DNA from: Lyophyllum atratum
Lineage: Eukaryota > Basidiomycota > Agaricomycetes > Agaricales > Lyophyllaceae
Direction: 5' to 3'
NCBI GenBank assembly: GCA_014905825.1
Contig: JACGCN010000019.1
Span: forward strand, 310,001 to 374,000
DNA: 64,000 nucleotides
Under the pieces are notes generated by a model. The model ran no database searches, was not told the origin of the DNA, and worked only from the letters and a program-made list of their open reading frames with translations. Positions 34,958 through 46,926 of this stretch are shown here, piece by piece; position 1 is the stretch's first letter, and each line of letters opens with the position of its first letter. The translations under genes were made by a program, and so were the position numbers.

Positions 34958-37166
34958 TTAGATCACGAATACCATAAGTAAAAGAGCGAGGGGAATACAA
35001 CGTCCAGGGTACGTTGGCAGAGCGAAAGCGATAGCAGCATTATCCCTGTCAAGATTGCCTTTCGAGGATGAGGTCATAGCCGGGGGAGAAAGGGTGACTG
35101 TCCGCGTGAGCATGGCAGCTCGTGCAGGAGTGACGGTAACCTGGGCCCCTGCTGCAGCTGCACTCGCCGTAGGGGCCATAACCAGTGTCTCTGGTGATCC
35201 AGCTGTCCATTAGCGTGATAGACCATGGGGCAAGGCGTCAAGGCTGACCTTCGAAATCACCTCCATTGTTCTTGGCGTCCTGTACGGCCTGTCTGAGCAA
35301 GTCATCTGCGTTGGTAGGGACAGTGGAGAGAAAGCCGATGCGGGGAGGATCAACGGAAGGATGGGTGAGGTTCCCGTAATGGAAAGCAATGAGGTTCCTG
35401 CGGGATGGAGAACTCGTTATTCAAGGGAGAGGATTGGGGAATGATGCAACGCACGACTTCATGAATGTATCGCCAAGACTCCATCGATACACAGAGCCTG
35501 TACGAGGTGCGTCTGTAGCAACGATATTATCCGCAACGCATGTGGTGGTATCTCCGTCAGCAGAGGGGCTGATAAAGTCGCGGGGGTCTACGGGAAACAT
35601 CTGATCGGCAACGTCAGGTTCACATAGCGTCAAGTAGAATCAAAGGCCTAAGTACCTTTCCACCAATCTGGAAAGCTAATGTATGGGGTACAGAGCATGG
35701 CAGCGTAACAGCCGCATCCCTGTTCGTCGGATCATAAGTTGGTGAAACGGCTTTCAATATGTTGGTGACCATGTCCTGAGGACCTCGAACGATCGAATTT
35801 CCCTACAAGCATGGTCTTGAGAACCATGACCAATTGCGAAGGGGGTGCTTTACCGTGTCGATCAGGGCCGTGACACGCCTCGGGTCCACGTTCACTGGTG
35901 GTATCGTCGAATCTGCGACTTTTTGTCCATCGAGGAAGACGCCGTCGATGTCAATTTCCCAGCGTCTATTTAAGGGTGAGTACTAGCTTTTGACTCATGA
36001 GTCGGAAAGCAACGAACAAGGGGTATACCTGGAGAGGATTTATGAGATCAGCTGACGTTGTCTCTTTCAAAACGTTCCGATGAGCTCACCTCGTTAGGAG
36101 CAAAAGTGGGTGGTTGGAGCCCTCCATCTTCGACGCGGTATAATCGCACAGGAACCCAAGTCAGAGAGGAGTTGTCGACCCCGTCAGGAAGTTTTCCGAT
36201 GGTGAGCATCCCATTACCGCTAATATCGACGGTACTTCTTTGCAATGTAATCTAGAGAGATGTCAAAAACAGAAAAATTTCTGATGCTCGACCAGACTGA
36301 CAATGAACATGGGCATCTCTAGTTGTTTTGTCATGGCTATCCTCGTAAGTAATGGTCCGTCCGTGTATGTTGCACGGAGGAAGTCGTCAGTCTCTTGTAT
36401 AGGTCCGAACTATAAAAAGCGTCAGGAGATGTCGTAATTCGATGCCGTTTGGTGAGCAACCTTGTCCACGACTCTCGCTTCTTGAATCTTACTACAGTTC
36501 GAAGTTAAATTCGGGAGCGAGCTTTTGACTAATCCGGTTCACCACTTACCTTCCACTAGGAAAACCAAGACCAAAAATTCCAGCCGCTTCGAACTGGACA
36601 ATCTGGTTGTTCGTTATGTTTATGAGGCCGACGGCCTGATTCGTCATAGCTATTCCAGCAATAGTCGCGGTGTCAAGCCCAACAACACCGGAAGCGGACG
36701 TTCCTGTCGTGGAATCGCCGTACTGCAAAGAGATGTTGGTTTGAGTTGACTTCGCGGATGCCATTGGATACCGGGCAACCGTAGATCCCTTGCAAGCATC
36801 TGCCTGACATGCATCGGAAACAACCCATAGGTCACTGGAGCCAGTATCTACCAAAAAATGGTTATTAATTGTCCGCAGCAGGAAGAACCTCGCCCACCGA
36901 GATTGACAGCAGCGACTGAGTTTCCTAGCTCAATAGGAACGGTGTACAAACTAATGGATGTCAAAACTATGGTCATTGAGAGAATACGTCGCTACTTACA
37001 CGTCTGCGTTATTCCCAAGGCCTGTTGACCCACTGACATCCCCCCGCTTATAACTCCTGTTTCCAACGCGTCGCTGAATTGGGATATCAAATCCCCCTTG
37101 ACTTTGCGCTAGACTGGCAGACGCGCTGAGGAAAAATAAGCAGGCAAGAAAAGAGAAGAAAAACAT
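34958..37166 (-). CDS. pepsin-like aspartic protease (A1) with signal peptide and hydrophobic C-terminal anchor
   Basis: The start MFFFSFLACLFFLSASASLA is a strong signal peptide, followed by a propeptide-like stretch (FDIPIQRRVGNRSYKRGDV). The first active-site loop is VDTGSSDLWVVSD; the second is ALIDTGNSIVRGP. Between them are the flap-side block ISLQYGDSTTGTSASG and AAGIFGLGFPS. Later blocks match family A1 (WEIDIDGVFLDGQ, VYRWSLGDTFMKS). About ten short exons. The final exon adds a Ser/Thr/Ala-rich linker and ends in a hydrophobic run (IPLALLLMVFVI), which suggests a GPI anchor or membrane tether, as in fungal yapsin-like proteases. Expected at the cell surface or secreted. Some internal exon borders are approximate. 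Confidence 0.85.
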
Positions 37167-38474
37167 CCAAAAGAGCGCCCTGCGCTAGAGAACGAGCAAA
37201 CAAGGAGAAAGGAACCTGAGGGGAAAGAAACTTGGAATCAGCTTGGTTGTAATCATTGCGCAGAAGACAACCCCGAGTGCGCCGTCCCGAAACCTGGGCT
37301 GTTCCCCTTACCTTACGTAAATTACCGGAGCCTTGGTTCTTACGTTGCCCAGGCTTGAGGTCACTTGCTTCGGCCATGAGGTCACATTGACGACTTCACC
37401 CCTGTAGTTGGCTCATCGCAGAGCCAATACAGCGCAAATCTGCGACACCACGCCTGTCATCGCCACAGAAAAAGGTTTCCTAGAGTAGCTAGGATAAGGC
37501 AGAGTAAGGCCGAACTTGTCCTTATACCTCTTGGGTTATATGAGAGAGGTCCAACGTATCTGAGCCCTGCAATTCCTATTCCCTCTGGCGGCCCTACCCT
37601 CATGATGCCCAGCGTACTCTTCAGGCTTCTTCAGGGCCGATGATGGACTGCATGACACCAGTTTGCACACGAAGATAGTTGTCTTCGACGTATTCGCCAT
37701 CCTTGGTGTCATCTTCAACGCTGCCGTTTTAGTCGCCTAAGAACCGTCAATTTTGTATGTATAAGTAGGTCTTTCCCATGTCCTTGACTCGACCCTTGTG
37801 CATACCAGTTTTACCCTCCGACCTCATGTACACGTAACGAGCAAAAGAGAGCATACCGAACAAAGGGCGGCATCCGAATATGCTTGACAAGTGCTTGGAG
37901 GCGTCAATACTAGCAGGACGATATCGTATACTAACTTATCCCAGAATCGCTGACGAGGAGGTTCTAGGCTTGAAGATAACGCAAGATAAACCTATCCCGG
38001 GTACACATTTGGGAGAACATCCCGACATTTTACACAGCCACATGCTGGCGGAGGCTGGCGACCACCATGCTCGCGATCGGCGAAGCATCGGGGTGCCAGT
38101 TTCAAACACAGCGTCACTAGGATAATTTTCGAAGCCTCGATACACCTAGTTTGCTGTACTGAACTTTCCAGGACCTTGGTACAACCAGCTTCCTTCGGTT
38201 ATTTAGGGTCGAATAAAGAACAAGAATATCACACCCCTAGACCTTGACAAGGATTTCCTCATAGCCATTCAATTGTAGTCGTAAGAATTAGGTTGCATGA
38301 GTACGCTTCTAGATATGTGTACTTGTACGTATAGACTGGTAAGAGGGAGATTATTTTTGGATAAATGATCAGATGATTCATCCCACTTAAGTAGAAACCC
38401 AGTTAAGATCAATTATACCCTTCATCGCGCTGGCGTGGAATTTCATGGAGGAATCTACTTGGACCCAAAGCCTA
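37167..38474. other. 1.3-kb intergenic stretch
   Basis: Short frames on both strands (37536-37718 -, 37880-38125 +) without motifs; no repeats seen. Confidence 0.5.
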
Positions 38475-40999
38475 TTACAAGTAACACGAGAAACGGGGCG
38501 ACTTGGGATCCCAACCAACTGTGATAGATGCAACGTTCAGATATTGACAAATCACAATGAGACCAAATCCAACTCACCGCATTGCCAACAATCCAAAAGA
38601 TGATCAGGATCGCTGCAACAAAATTAAGAACGTGTACGGGCGCAAGAATGAAACTACGATTAACTTACTACTTTTTCTTGATTCGCAGTAACTCGTCGTA
38701 GTGGTTGCCCCAAAAGGCGACTTAACAAAAGAGTTATAGACTGTTGCCAAAAAAGAGCACCGAAAGGACGCTACCTTCATGGTTAGGCTCGTAGACGTCC
38801 GCTTCGTTCTTGAATGGGAAGTTAATACACCGGCAAGGACATGGTCAGTGGTGGACTCACGAGGTACGCTGCATCCGGGGTGATTTTCCTCAGATGGTCG
38901 ATGGACCTGCTCACCGCGGTATAATGTCCCTTTTTCTCTTCCACAGTCGCATTCCAGTTCCAGGTCGATACCACGGTGACATGATAAAGACTCGATCTCC
39001 AGGCATCAGTAACACTCGTTTGGCCGTTGGACGGGAAGGAGGACGGAGCGCTGATCAGAATAATCAGACCAGGGGTGGCAGCATCAGCAGCTAAGAGCCC
39101 TGATACAAGTGCAGATCTGTCATTGGATGTCTTGAGATTGTTCTTGCTGATCAGACGTGATGCGAGTGCAAGACTGGAACCGACGACCTATGATATGAGT
39201 TGAGAAACTGTTGAACAGCACGAAGAATAAACAGACGTACTGCAACGTGTTCCTTAGTAAATGTATCAAAGAACGTACCCCAACTGGGGAATTGTGTTAC
39301 AATTGTCGCAGCACCCTCTACTCTCTCGCTTTGGAGCCGTTGACCAAATTGAATGAGCGGAGCCATTGATTTTGCGGTTTCGTCCTTGTTCGATCCCGGA
39401 TTAATCAAGATCAAAATTCCAGCCATCGAGAATCCCCCCCATCCTTCGTCTGCCCATCTCAGCCCGTTATCTGCAAGGATGGTCCACAACTCCTTAGTCC
39501 GCGTGATGTTCGGACTGAAGGTAACAATGACCGTTTGCAGTGTCACTTGCGGTGAAGCGAGGATGGTACTCTCGAGTACGACACCGAAAGTGCCTCCGCC
39601 ACCTTGTGGAGAAAGTTAACATAGTATGATCATTGAGGACAAATGATCTCAATACCTCCACGGAGTGCGAAGAATAGGTCCTTGTTCTGACATTCGTTCG
39701 CGGTTCGGTAAACGCCATCGGGAGTAACCACCCTATACTGTAGCTGAGAAGAGCATAGGTCATATCAGAATAAGTCGCACAAGATGCGGTTGAACTCACC
39801 ACTCTGTCGACTCCAAGACCCATGGTGTTTGACAGAGCGCCATGCCCACCGCCCTATTCTCCTCGTCAATCATTATCCAAAAAATAGGAACGCTATGATA
39901 CGTACCTGTAGCCACCCGCCTGAGACACCTACTGATCGGTCACTGCCTTCAAGGACATGAGCTTTGCGGGAAACCTCGTAAGTTTGGGAACTAGTACCTC
40001 CGACAATAGTAATATTATTCGCCTCAGCAAATGGGTAAGCCTCCCCCCATTGAACTCCAGCCTTTCGGTGCGTACACATGTCAGAACAAGACCTATCACG
40101 ACAAAAAACCAAGGACTCACCCCAAATGTCACCCCGGGAATCGCTTTGGAACAACCCTCGGGTACGAAAGCTGGGTTATATGATATCTGCCAATAACAGT
40201 TTGACTCAGGTACAGAGTACCCCATGGCTCGAGCTTACATTCTTCATATTGTGAGTCTTGACATGCCGTCATTGTCAGCACAGATGATTTCTGGGTGCGC
40301 GAGGAAGAGACCATACCCATAAAGCCAAAGAACGAGGGGCGCTGCTACGGCCTTTGTAGTCATGCTGTTAAGTCCGAGGATCAATGCAAATCATCACGTC
40401 CAGATTTCGTCACTAACGCCCGTATTCTTTATGACCAATGGCACCTTTGCTTTTTTTGAGAAACGAAATGCAGCAGCCACGTCTTTGGCATCCCGCACAT
40501 CAATCTATTCCAATGTCAGCCGTCGAGATACCATCAAGGAATGGAAGCTGGTACACACGAAACGCTCAGGTATGCTTCCGAGTTGGCAGTGATTGGGCGG
40601 CAGAGTGGGACTCTGATCGTGGGGGTCGGTGTAACTCAGAAGACACTGATCGCGTGTATTTTGGCACGTCTCCCACTGGGTCTGAATGTACGCTGCTGGT
40701 ACGTTTGAACGGGCCACTAGAGTCAAATTTTGAGGAAATGCAAACGTTTTGAAGGTTATCAGCTACTTACCTTCGTCAAGGTACGACGACCGAACAGCAA
40801 GACATTCACTGGAGTTGAAGCCTTTTTCAAAACATGGATGCGCAAATGGGACGCCCTCAAAAAGACGGCCTCTAACCGCAATTTTCAGGGCATCCCAATC
40901 GTTGGGTGGGGATTCATACAGTAGAGGCTCCTGACCAGAGGTTGCCCAAGTCACAGTAAGAAACAAGGAAGCTAGTGCCAACAAGCGAATATACGTCAT
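38475..40999 (-). CDS. secreted FAD-binding oxidoreductase, BBE type
   Basis: The start MTYIRLLALASLFLTVTWAT is a signal peptide; an in-frame ATG five codons upstream (41014) is also possible. A first block with conserved Cys (FAHPCFEKGFNSSECLAVRS) is followed by the FAD_binding_4 domain: VQWGEAYPFAEANNITIVGG, VGVSGGWLQ, GGGHGALSNTMGLGVDRV, RTANECQNKDLFFALRGG and GGTFGVVLESTI. The C terminus carries the berberine-bridge region: VAFWGNHYDELLRIKKK, YDPDHLLDCWQC and VGWDPKSPRFSCYL. Around ten exons. Such enzymes oxidise sugars, alcohols or alkaloid-like substrates with O2, releasing H2O2; the substrate is not predictable. I did not trace the residue that links FAD covalently. No partner biosynthetic gene lies beside it. 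Confidence 0.85.
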
Positions 41000-41884
41000 G
41001 GAGTCAAAGGACATGAATCGGAGCTTCTTCCAGCCCACTAGCTTTATAGAGGACTGACTCGGCAAATCAACATTGTTGCCAACTGTTCGCAAGCGCTCGA
41101 GTGCGATCTGGAACGCAAAATCATGGGGACAGCATTGAAGAGTTGAGCATAGTTGCCGAGTCAGGCCATGACTTCTCACATCAGCTATCGAGGGGATCGG
41201 ATATGAGAACAAGAATCAGTGGCCGACAAGTACGCCGTCACTGTGGCAAGCGACGAGGCCGAGCATCCGAGCTTAACTCCGATAGTTGTACGTGACGTCC
41301 ACGTGCATTGAAAACACCCGTTTCGGGACTTTCTTCTCATCCTCCACTGCCTCAACAACCACATGGCATTTCTCGGTGACCGAATGATCGAAGGCTGCCT
41401 TTTATGACTGTCAGGCTAGTACAAGGCGTAGTAAGTAATTTATGTTGACGCGACGTCTCTGACCAGCACAAATAGTCAACACTGGGAAGATCTTTCTTTT
41501 GCCGTAGTAGCAAGCACCTGCGTTGAACGTTCAAGGGTCATCTATGGGTCTCGAAGTAGTTGTGGCGGTTTCCGGGATTCATTTCAAACCAGTGGGGCCG
41601 CCGGCATCCAAGGGGGTTTCCAACTTGCGCAAAGTGGTAAACTGCCACGGCCTTTTCTTCTTCCCGGACCTTCTTCTACCTTGCCCATTCGGATCCTCAA
41701 GCTCAAGCCTAACGGTTCTCGGTGGAGTTATCAGTCTTCGGATGTCCAACCAGGCACTGCCTCTCGGCGTGCTTCTTTGGTTCATAAGTGGTATGTTTTC
41801 GTCGTATCTTCATGAGTACACTGATAAAGGGCTACAGATGAGTCCACAAAGCATTTTCGTTGCGACGCTACCTCGGCTTCGGAT
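41000..41884. other. intergenic
   Basis: Promoter of the BBE oxidase and 3' UTR of the DcpS gene. A 134-codon plus-strand frame (41523-41927) has no motif and partly overlaps the DcpS 3' end; not called. Confidence 0.5.
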
Positions 41885-43198
41885 CTATGCGGAAGCTGCG
41901 CGCATAGCTTTGAACAGACCATGTTGATCACCAAGGCCGTATGTCAACGTCAGTCTCTCAAAGATGCTAGGCCCGTTCTCCGGTTCTATCTCAAGCTACA
42001 GTGGAAGATATTCAAGTAGCACTTTATGGCACTCGGTGACGTAGGACTCACCAGAGATATGATGTCGTCCAACAGGTGGGCTTGACCAACTGTCATACCC
42101 ATCATCCCAGCTTGGTTTGCGTTCACGATGTGGATATGGAAGTGATCTAGAGGGCAAAGTTGGTACACGTAAGTTCGGATTAGCGTATGTGTTCTCACAG
42201 TAGCTGGGCTGATAGTGAATATACATCCTCAACGATCCTTTGCCTAACGCCCATTTCTCATATACGACTCTTTCGCCTTCCCGTTGCATTGCCTTCAATA
42301 ATCCAACATGTCTTCGTCTGAGGTCTCTTAGACTTCGGATACTTCTGTCTTGCACCAGTGCCACCAGATACAACGATGATATTGTCTTGAGATCCCACTT
42401 CATGTCGGGAAGAATTAAGAAATCTAAAGACGAGTAGAGGACCTTGTTCTTTTCCGATAGCCCAAGTAGGATATTCTCAACCCTGAATGATTTGTGGTTA
42501 GAGACCACTACGTGACTTCATAACGGGCATACCATTGTGTTCTTGTGGCCGGAAATGCCGCAATATACGGTCTCACTATCGTTTCGTACATTTCTGGCGT
42601 CTCCCTCACCATCAGGACCTCTTGCTTTGTATACTATGTAAATCTTTAATAAAGCCTTCGCGAGCAATGATGTGATGCGTCGTACCTTGCGTATATGGAC
42701 CTCCGTAGCTGGACAAATTACATTTATCTTGATATCCCGCTCCCTCTCCTCTCCTAACCACCCAAATAACCAAGTGTACTATTCGATCGAAGTTTTGATA
42801 CCGTCACCTTTGAAGGGGGACGGAATACACACGATGTCAGTACTTTCCTCTAGCACAACCCTCTGCACCAATCCACCATCAGCAAATAAACTTTCCGCAC
42901 ATTCTGGATCTAACGCAGTCTTTTCGACCCTGATAATCGCCGTTACAGATTCGCTCTTAACAGAGTCATCATGCGTCGGAATGGGGAGACTCCCTAGGAG
43001 GGTCAAGGTATGCGTCATGGGGTCTTCATTGATTATTCTGTCAAATCTGAACGTCTTCAACCTGTCGAGGCTAGTCGGTGAAGCTGGATGGGACATAATG
43101 GGTTTAAAGACTAACGACCAGTGTATTTCAAAACTTTGTGCCAGTGATGAGTGATCAAGATCATTGATCTTATCAGATTCAAACTGATCGTGTTGCAT
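41885..43198 (-). CDS. scavenger mRNA decapping enzyme DcpS (m7GpppX diphosphatase)
   Basis: Hydrolyses the m7GpppN cap left after 3'-to-5' mRNA decay; HIT-superfamily enzyme of cytosol and nucleus. Six exons: 43198-42833, 42778-42686, 42633-42533, 42482-42199, 42146-42052 and 41995-41885, total 349 residues, close to the family length. The N-terminal domain has FRFDRIINEDPMTHTLTLLG and SVTAIIRVEKTALD. Then come TDIYTWLFGWL (across intron 1), INVICPATEVHIRK, YTKQEVLMVRETPEMY, LSSLDFLILPDMKWD-type sequence and the histidine triad YYHFHIHIVNANQAG, followed by AHLLDDIISL and the C-terminal end YGLGDQHGLFKAM. All catalytic His are present, so it should be active. It is the only clear RNA-decay enzyme here. 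Confidence 0.9.
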
Positions 43199-43444
43199 TA
43201 CTATTTCCTTCTTGTCTTGTTCTTGTCTCGTTCTACTTCTCCACTATCGGAAATCACCAATAAATCTACAGCCGGCTAGGATAACGTTTGAGGGTGCAGT
43301 ATAAACATGGTGAGTTTTTATAGGACGTATTCCACTCCGAATACAAAAGCCCTGGTCTGACATGAAACATTACTGACGTCACTAATTAGTCAAGACCGTT
43401 TATATACCCGCTTTTCCTGAACGGACTCGACTATCACTACAGCC
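43199..43444. promoter_or_regulatory. divergent promoter between DcpS and the lysine-rich protein
   Basis: About 250 bp between opposing start codons. A TATATA element at about 43401-43406 lies roughly 40 bp before the ATG at 43445. Confidence 0.5.
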
Positions 43445-44866
43445 ATGCCCACTACTCGCCAACAAGCTGTAAAGGGAGAGGCCAAGGCTGGCGACATCCC
43501 TGCCAAAACCACGTCTATTCGTCGCTCAGAAGCTGCAAAGGAAGTAGAGGAAGAGGCAAGAAAGCTGGACGCGGAAAACGAAAAGAAGTCTGCTAAGAAG
43601 GAAGAAACCGGCGACAAAAGAGGCGCGGAGGGCGTGAAGGCTGATCTCGAGACCAAACGAGAGGAGCCGCCGATCAAGAAAGCGAAAAGGGACCTTGAAG
43701 ACTACGCTGGGGAGCCTACAACAGGCGGGAAGTATACATATCAAGCTGGTAAGCGTCTTCGATTTACAGCGCAGTTCTTGTGTGACTCTACATGCAGGAA
43801 CCATCGAGCGAGGACATATATATTTCTTCTACCGTCCGAAGGTGCAGCAGGAGGGAGCCCGCGATATCAGCGAGGTCAAGAATTTCCACATGCTCCTTGT
43901 CCCTCGTCCTCCCGAATTCGCTACGCACACCAAGCCGCGCAGCAAAATCAATAAAGAAGAGAACGAAAGTGCGGCTATGCGAGCCGTCGCACCTGGCGCT
44001 GACGCCGTCCCGGCCCCTGAGCCAGTTGATCAGCCAAAGAAGCATTTCCGCCTCGTGACCATAGGTAAGAAACATCTTCCTGACCCCGAGTCAGGTGGCA
44101 AGGGAAGGGGTCGCAAAGAGACCTTTTGGGCAACTGTGACAGCCGTTGGGGACAATCTCCATAACCTCGAGGAAGGTTTAGGTGAGAAGACATATGAGAC
44201 GAAGACGAGAGGTATGTCAGTTTCTGCAACCCGCGCATTGCTCGTTACGATTTACGATGTTTAAAGGTACCCGACATGAAGAACCGGCGCGCCTCGCTGC
44301 CCGAGGCGCTTATGCTATCGTGAACAACGACGCGTCTGTGCCTTCGAAACGTGAAACACACTTTGGTTATTACATCTCCCACCCCAGTGAGGTTGGTGAG
44401 GTCCAGGAGGAGCTTGGCATCGGGAAAGCTTCGTCCTTTGTCATGCAAGTTAAAAATCCGTTGGCACCGAATACAGGTGAACAGAGGATGACCGGGAAAG
44501 GCGCAGACTATCCTAAAGAGATCATGCGCGATGTGTTTGGCGAGGGAGGAGCAAAGGGACGTGAGTCGTATGGACTACGTTTTGCCCCCTGTCACACGCC
44601 GGAGTTGTTGGATTATAAAGGTGCACAACTCTTGCTTATCGCTGCCAGAGGAGGTGAAGAGGGCTTGGAGACCAGTCTGGGAGAGGGCCGAGGCAAAGGT
44701 AAGTAGTACTCGTGGTATTGAGGATAGGAAATTGCTCATTGAGGATAAAGCATTGGAAGAAGCCGAAGAGAAAGAAAGCGAGGAGTCTATCGAGCAGGTG
44801 TTCCGGGAGCTGGATAGGGATGCTTCGGCGTACCCTGCTGAGCCGCTCGAGGGTCAATGGATCTGA
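43445..44866 (+). CDS. conserved fungal lysine-rich hypothetical protein
   Basis: Four exons, 43445-43748, 43798-44211, 44267-44698 and 44751-44866, give 421 residues with consistent phases. The N terminus (MPTTRQQAVKGEAKAGD) is a highly charged Lys/Glu region with the NLS-like EEPPIKKAKRDLED. The core begins TIERGHIYFFYRPKVQ and continues with SEVKNFHMLLVPRPPEF, HFRLVTIGKKHLPDPES, ETFWATVTAVGDNL, SKRETHFGYYISHPSE and EELGIGKASSFVMQVKNPLA. Similar proteins occur across fungi, sometimes annotated as BTB-domain transcription factors, but I see no BTB fold here. The C terminus is acidic and probably a short coiled coil. Probably nuclear; function unknown. Confidence 0.8.
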
Positions 44867-45151
44867 CTCTTGAATTCGATTTGTACGATTTTTCGAGGGG
44901 CTTGCTGCAGAAGATGGGGCGACGGGAGTCTTAAACATGATTGAAACTTGTCAACATTCAAAATCACATTTCGTAACTTGTCCGTAGTAACCTACATGTA
45001 ATTGTATTTTTGTTTTGGTCCAGACTGCTCCGAGGTCAGGAACACATGGAAAATCGCGTAGGATATAGTCACTACATGAATTAATCCGGTATTTCACGTT
45101 CCTTCCCCCTATTTTCCGCGTCTGATACAGCACAGTGCCCTTAGATATCAA
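44867..45151. other. intergenic
   Basis: 3' flank of the lysine-rich protein gene; no gene seen. Confidence 0.6.
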
Positions 45152-45192
45152 GGGCGTTTAGCGCAGTGGTAGCGCGTATGCTTTGCAAACCT
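45152..45192 (+). other. tRNA-Ala 5'-half fragment (relic)
   Basis: GGGCGTTTAGCGCAGTGGTA followed by GCGC matches the acceptor strand and D-arm of a eukaryotic tRNA-Ala, including an A-box. The next bases (GCTTTGCAAAC) resemble an anticodon loop with TGC. No pairing 3' half, T-arm (GGTTCGA) or acceptor partner follows, even allowing for an intron. A truncated tRNA or the head of a tRNA-derived SINE. Confidence 0.55.
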
Positions 45193-45827
45193 TACGTAAT
45201 CACCTTACACTGCGGGCATGGGCTTATATAGTCTCCGATTTTAGTTAGAATATATTTTGATGATATTTAAAATAAGTACACCCATTAATCTGCAGGGAAA
45301 ATATGGAATATATTTGCGATATCATCAGACACATGTCCAAGGTAGAATCGATGTCTTTATCAGGGATATATTTATGATATCATCAGCTAAAAGCCCTGGG
45401 CAAAATCGTGATCAAATTTCTAATTTGATCGCTATAAATCATGAGATGATATGTCGAACGCATTGTGATCACAAGATCGAGGAATCTATTTCTGATATCC
45501 GCGATTTTAAGGCATCGGATATATCATGATTGTATTCAAAATACAATCCCACGTGTTACGTTTCTACACTCCGCGGCTACTCCTCATGATCTAAGATCTG
45601 GAATTATGTTGAGAGGAACTCGCTTCGAGTATCGCAGAATGCCAAGGTGTTTTGATAGAATTACATAGAGATATAGAGTTACTGTAGTTTTACATGTGCA
45701 AGATTTATAGAAGTAGCCACCGCATATCTGAGCGATCGGAAGTCGCTTCATGAACGCCCGGCAAAAGTGAGATTCGGACGGAAGGACTAAGCGCAAAGTA
45801 AATAAATAACGTACCAGATAAATTTCA
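45193..45827. other. AT-rich stretch with short direct repeats
   Basis: AT-rich sequence in which ATATATTTGCGATATCATCA recurs about 57 bp later as ATATATTTATGATATCATCA, with looser relatives nearby. No gene. Possibly the body of a decayed repeat linked to the tRNA fragment just upstream. Confidence 0.5.
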
Positions 45828-46926
45828 CTAGTCTTTATTCGAAGGCTTAGCTATGAATATGATATTGTTGCAGTCCTTTACATGTCGAAAAGCGGTAGAG
45901 GTAGGAGGCATAGGTTTCGCTGTTCAATGGCAGGTTTCACTTAGAATCGGGTCGCCGCCAGTTTGCCATTGGAAGTGTAACGTACCGGAGCATTTGTCGA
46001 TGTCGATCGTTGTCCCGATCCCACCATATGTATCGATTACCATTGCGTCGGGGCCCCTGTGGACTTGGGAGTAAACAGAATTAAGTATTGGAGTATATGC
46101 TGAAAGGAAGGAATAGAGATGGAGCGTACTGATTGACTCGTAGGATGCGTCGAAGGAGTCGCCATGGATGTCGGCCTGGAGGTAGACTATACCTTCAGGC
46201 CTCTCGATAAATAGCTCCAGCGTTTGGAGGCGGAGATCCGCAGCGTTTGTGTCTAGTCGAATGACTAGGTCAGCCGAGGATATGAACGAAAGAGTGACGT
46301 ACCTGTGCACTGCGCCGTTATCGTGAGATTCAGATTTCCTGCCTGCGACTTGGGAGGCGGCTTGGTACGGGTGATTGGATGAAAAGGGGTACGGCGCTTT
46401 ATTGCGAGGGTGATCGTGGGGAAGCGTGTTAAGGTGACGAAGAAAGAGGTGGGGGTAGGAGCCACTGTCGGATGGCACCCTTGGAATCGGTCGCCGTCAA
46501 TTGAAAGAAATGACGTACTAGAGAAATCGGTGACACTGAGCGTCGTCCCGATCCCACCATGCATATCGACTGTTAATCCATCCGCGCCTCGGTGAACTGC
46601 ATATGGAAGTAAGTATATATGGTCATATGCAAAAGGAAAAGAAGGAAAATAGAACGTACTGGCTGTTACGCACGCTGCTTCGACAGAGTCGCTGTAGATA
46701 TCGACCTGGAGGTAAACAAGTGCTCCCCCATCCAGGTACATTTCCAGCGTCTGCAGGCGATATTTTGCGGGCGTGGGTTCTGTACCGGTACCTAGTCCAA
46801 AGACTAGATCTAGATCTGACTGAGATTAAGTGAAAGAAAGTGTTACATACCCGTGCGTGCCGTTACGACTAGTTTCAGGTTTTCAGCAGTAGACAGCAGG
46901 CGTTGAGGGGGTCGCTCGGTGGTCAT
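45828..46926 (-). CDS. hypothetical protein made of two tandem repeated units
   Basis: Reads from MTTERPPQRLLSTAENLKL. After an intron come TLEMYLDGGALVYLQVDIY and, after another, HRGADGLTVDMHGGIGTT. A linker KPPPKSQAGNLNLTITAQ, which mirrors the N terminus, leads to the second unit with TLELFIERPEGIVYLQADIH and HRGPDAMVIDTYGGIGTT. The last exon ends NNIIFIAKPSNKD with a TAG at 45828-45830. Introns fall at matching positions in both units, so the duplication happened at DNA level. No signal peptide or catalytic motif; the repeat looks beta-rich. I do not recognise the family. Exon borders are inferred from phase and from the symmetry of the units. Confidence 0.6.

Noticed and set aside
38475..40999. 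BBE oxidase as the core of an alkaloid-type cluster
   Set aside because: No methyltransferase, P450 or synthase lies next to it; the neighbours are proteases and DcpS.
42779..42832. In-frame stop TAG inside DcpS suggesting a pseudogene
   Set aside because: The TAG is the end of an intron (42832-42779, GTGTGT...AATAG); splicing gives TDIYTWLFGWL, the expected family sequence.
44055..44092. A possible 30-nt intron (GTAAGA...TCAG) in the lysine-rich protein
   Set aside because: Too short for spliceosomal removal; the frame is open through it.
45152..45770. tRNA-Ala split into halves 600 bp apart (AACGCCC near 45752)
   Set aside because: The distant piece has no T-arm and no anticodon stem partner; the 7-base match is likely chance.
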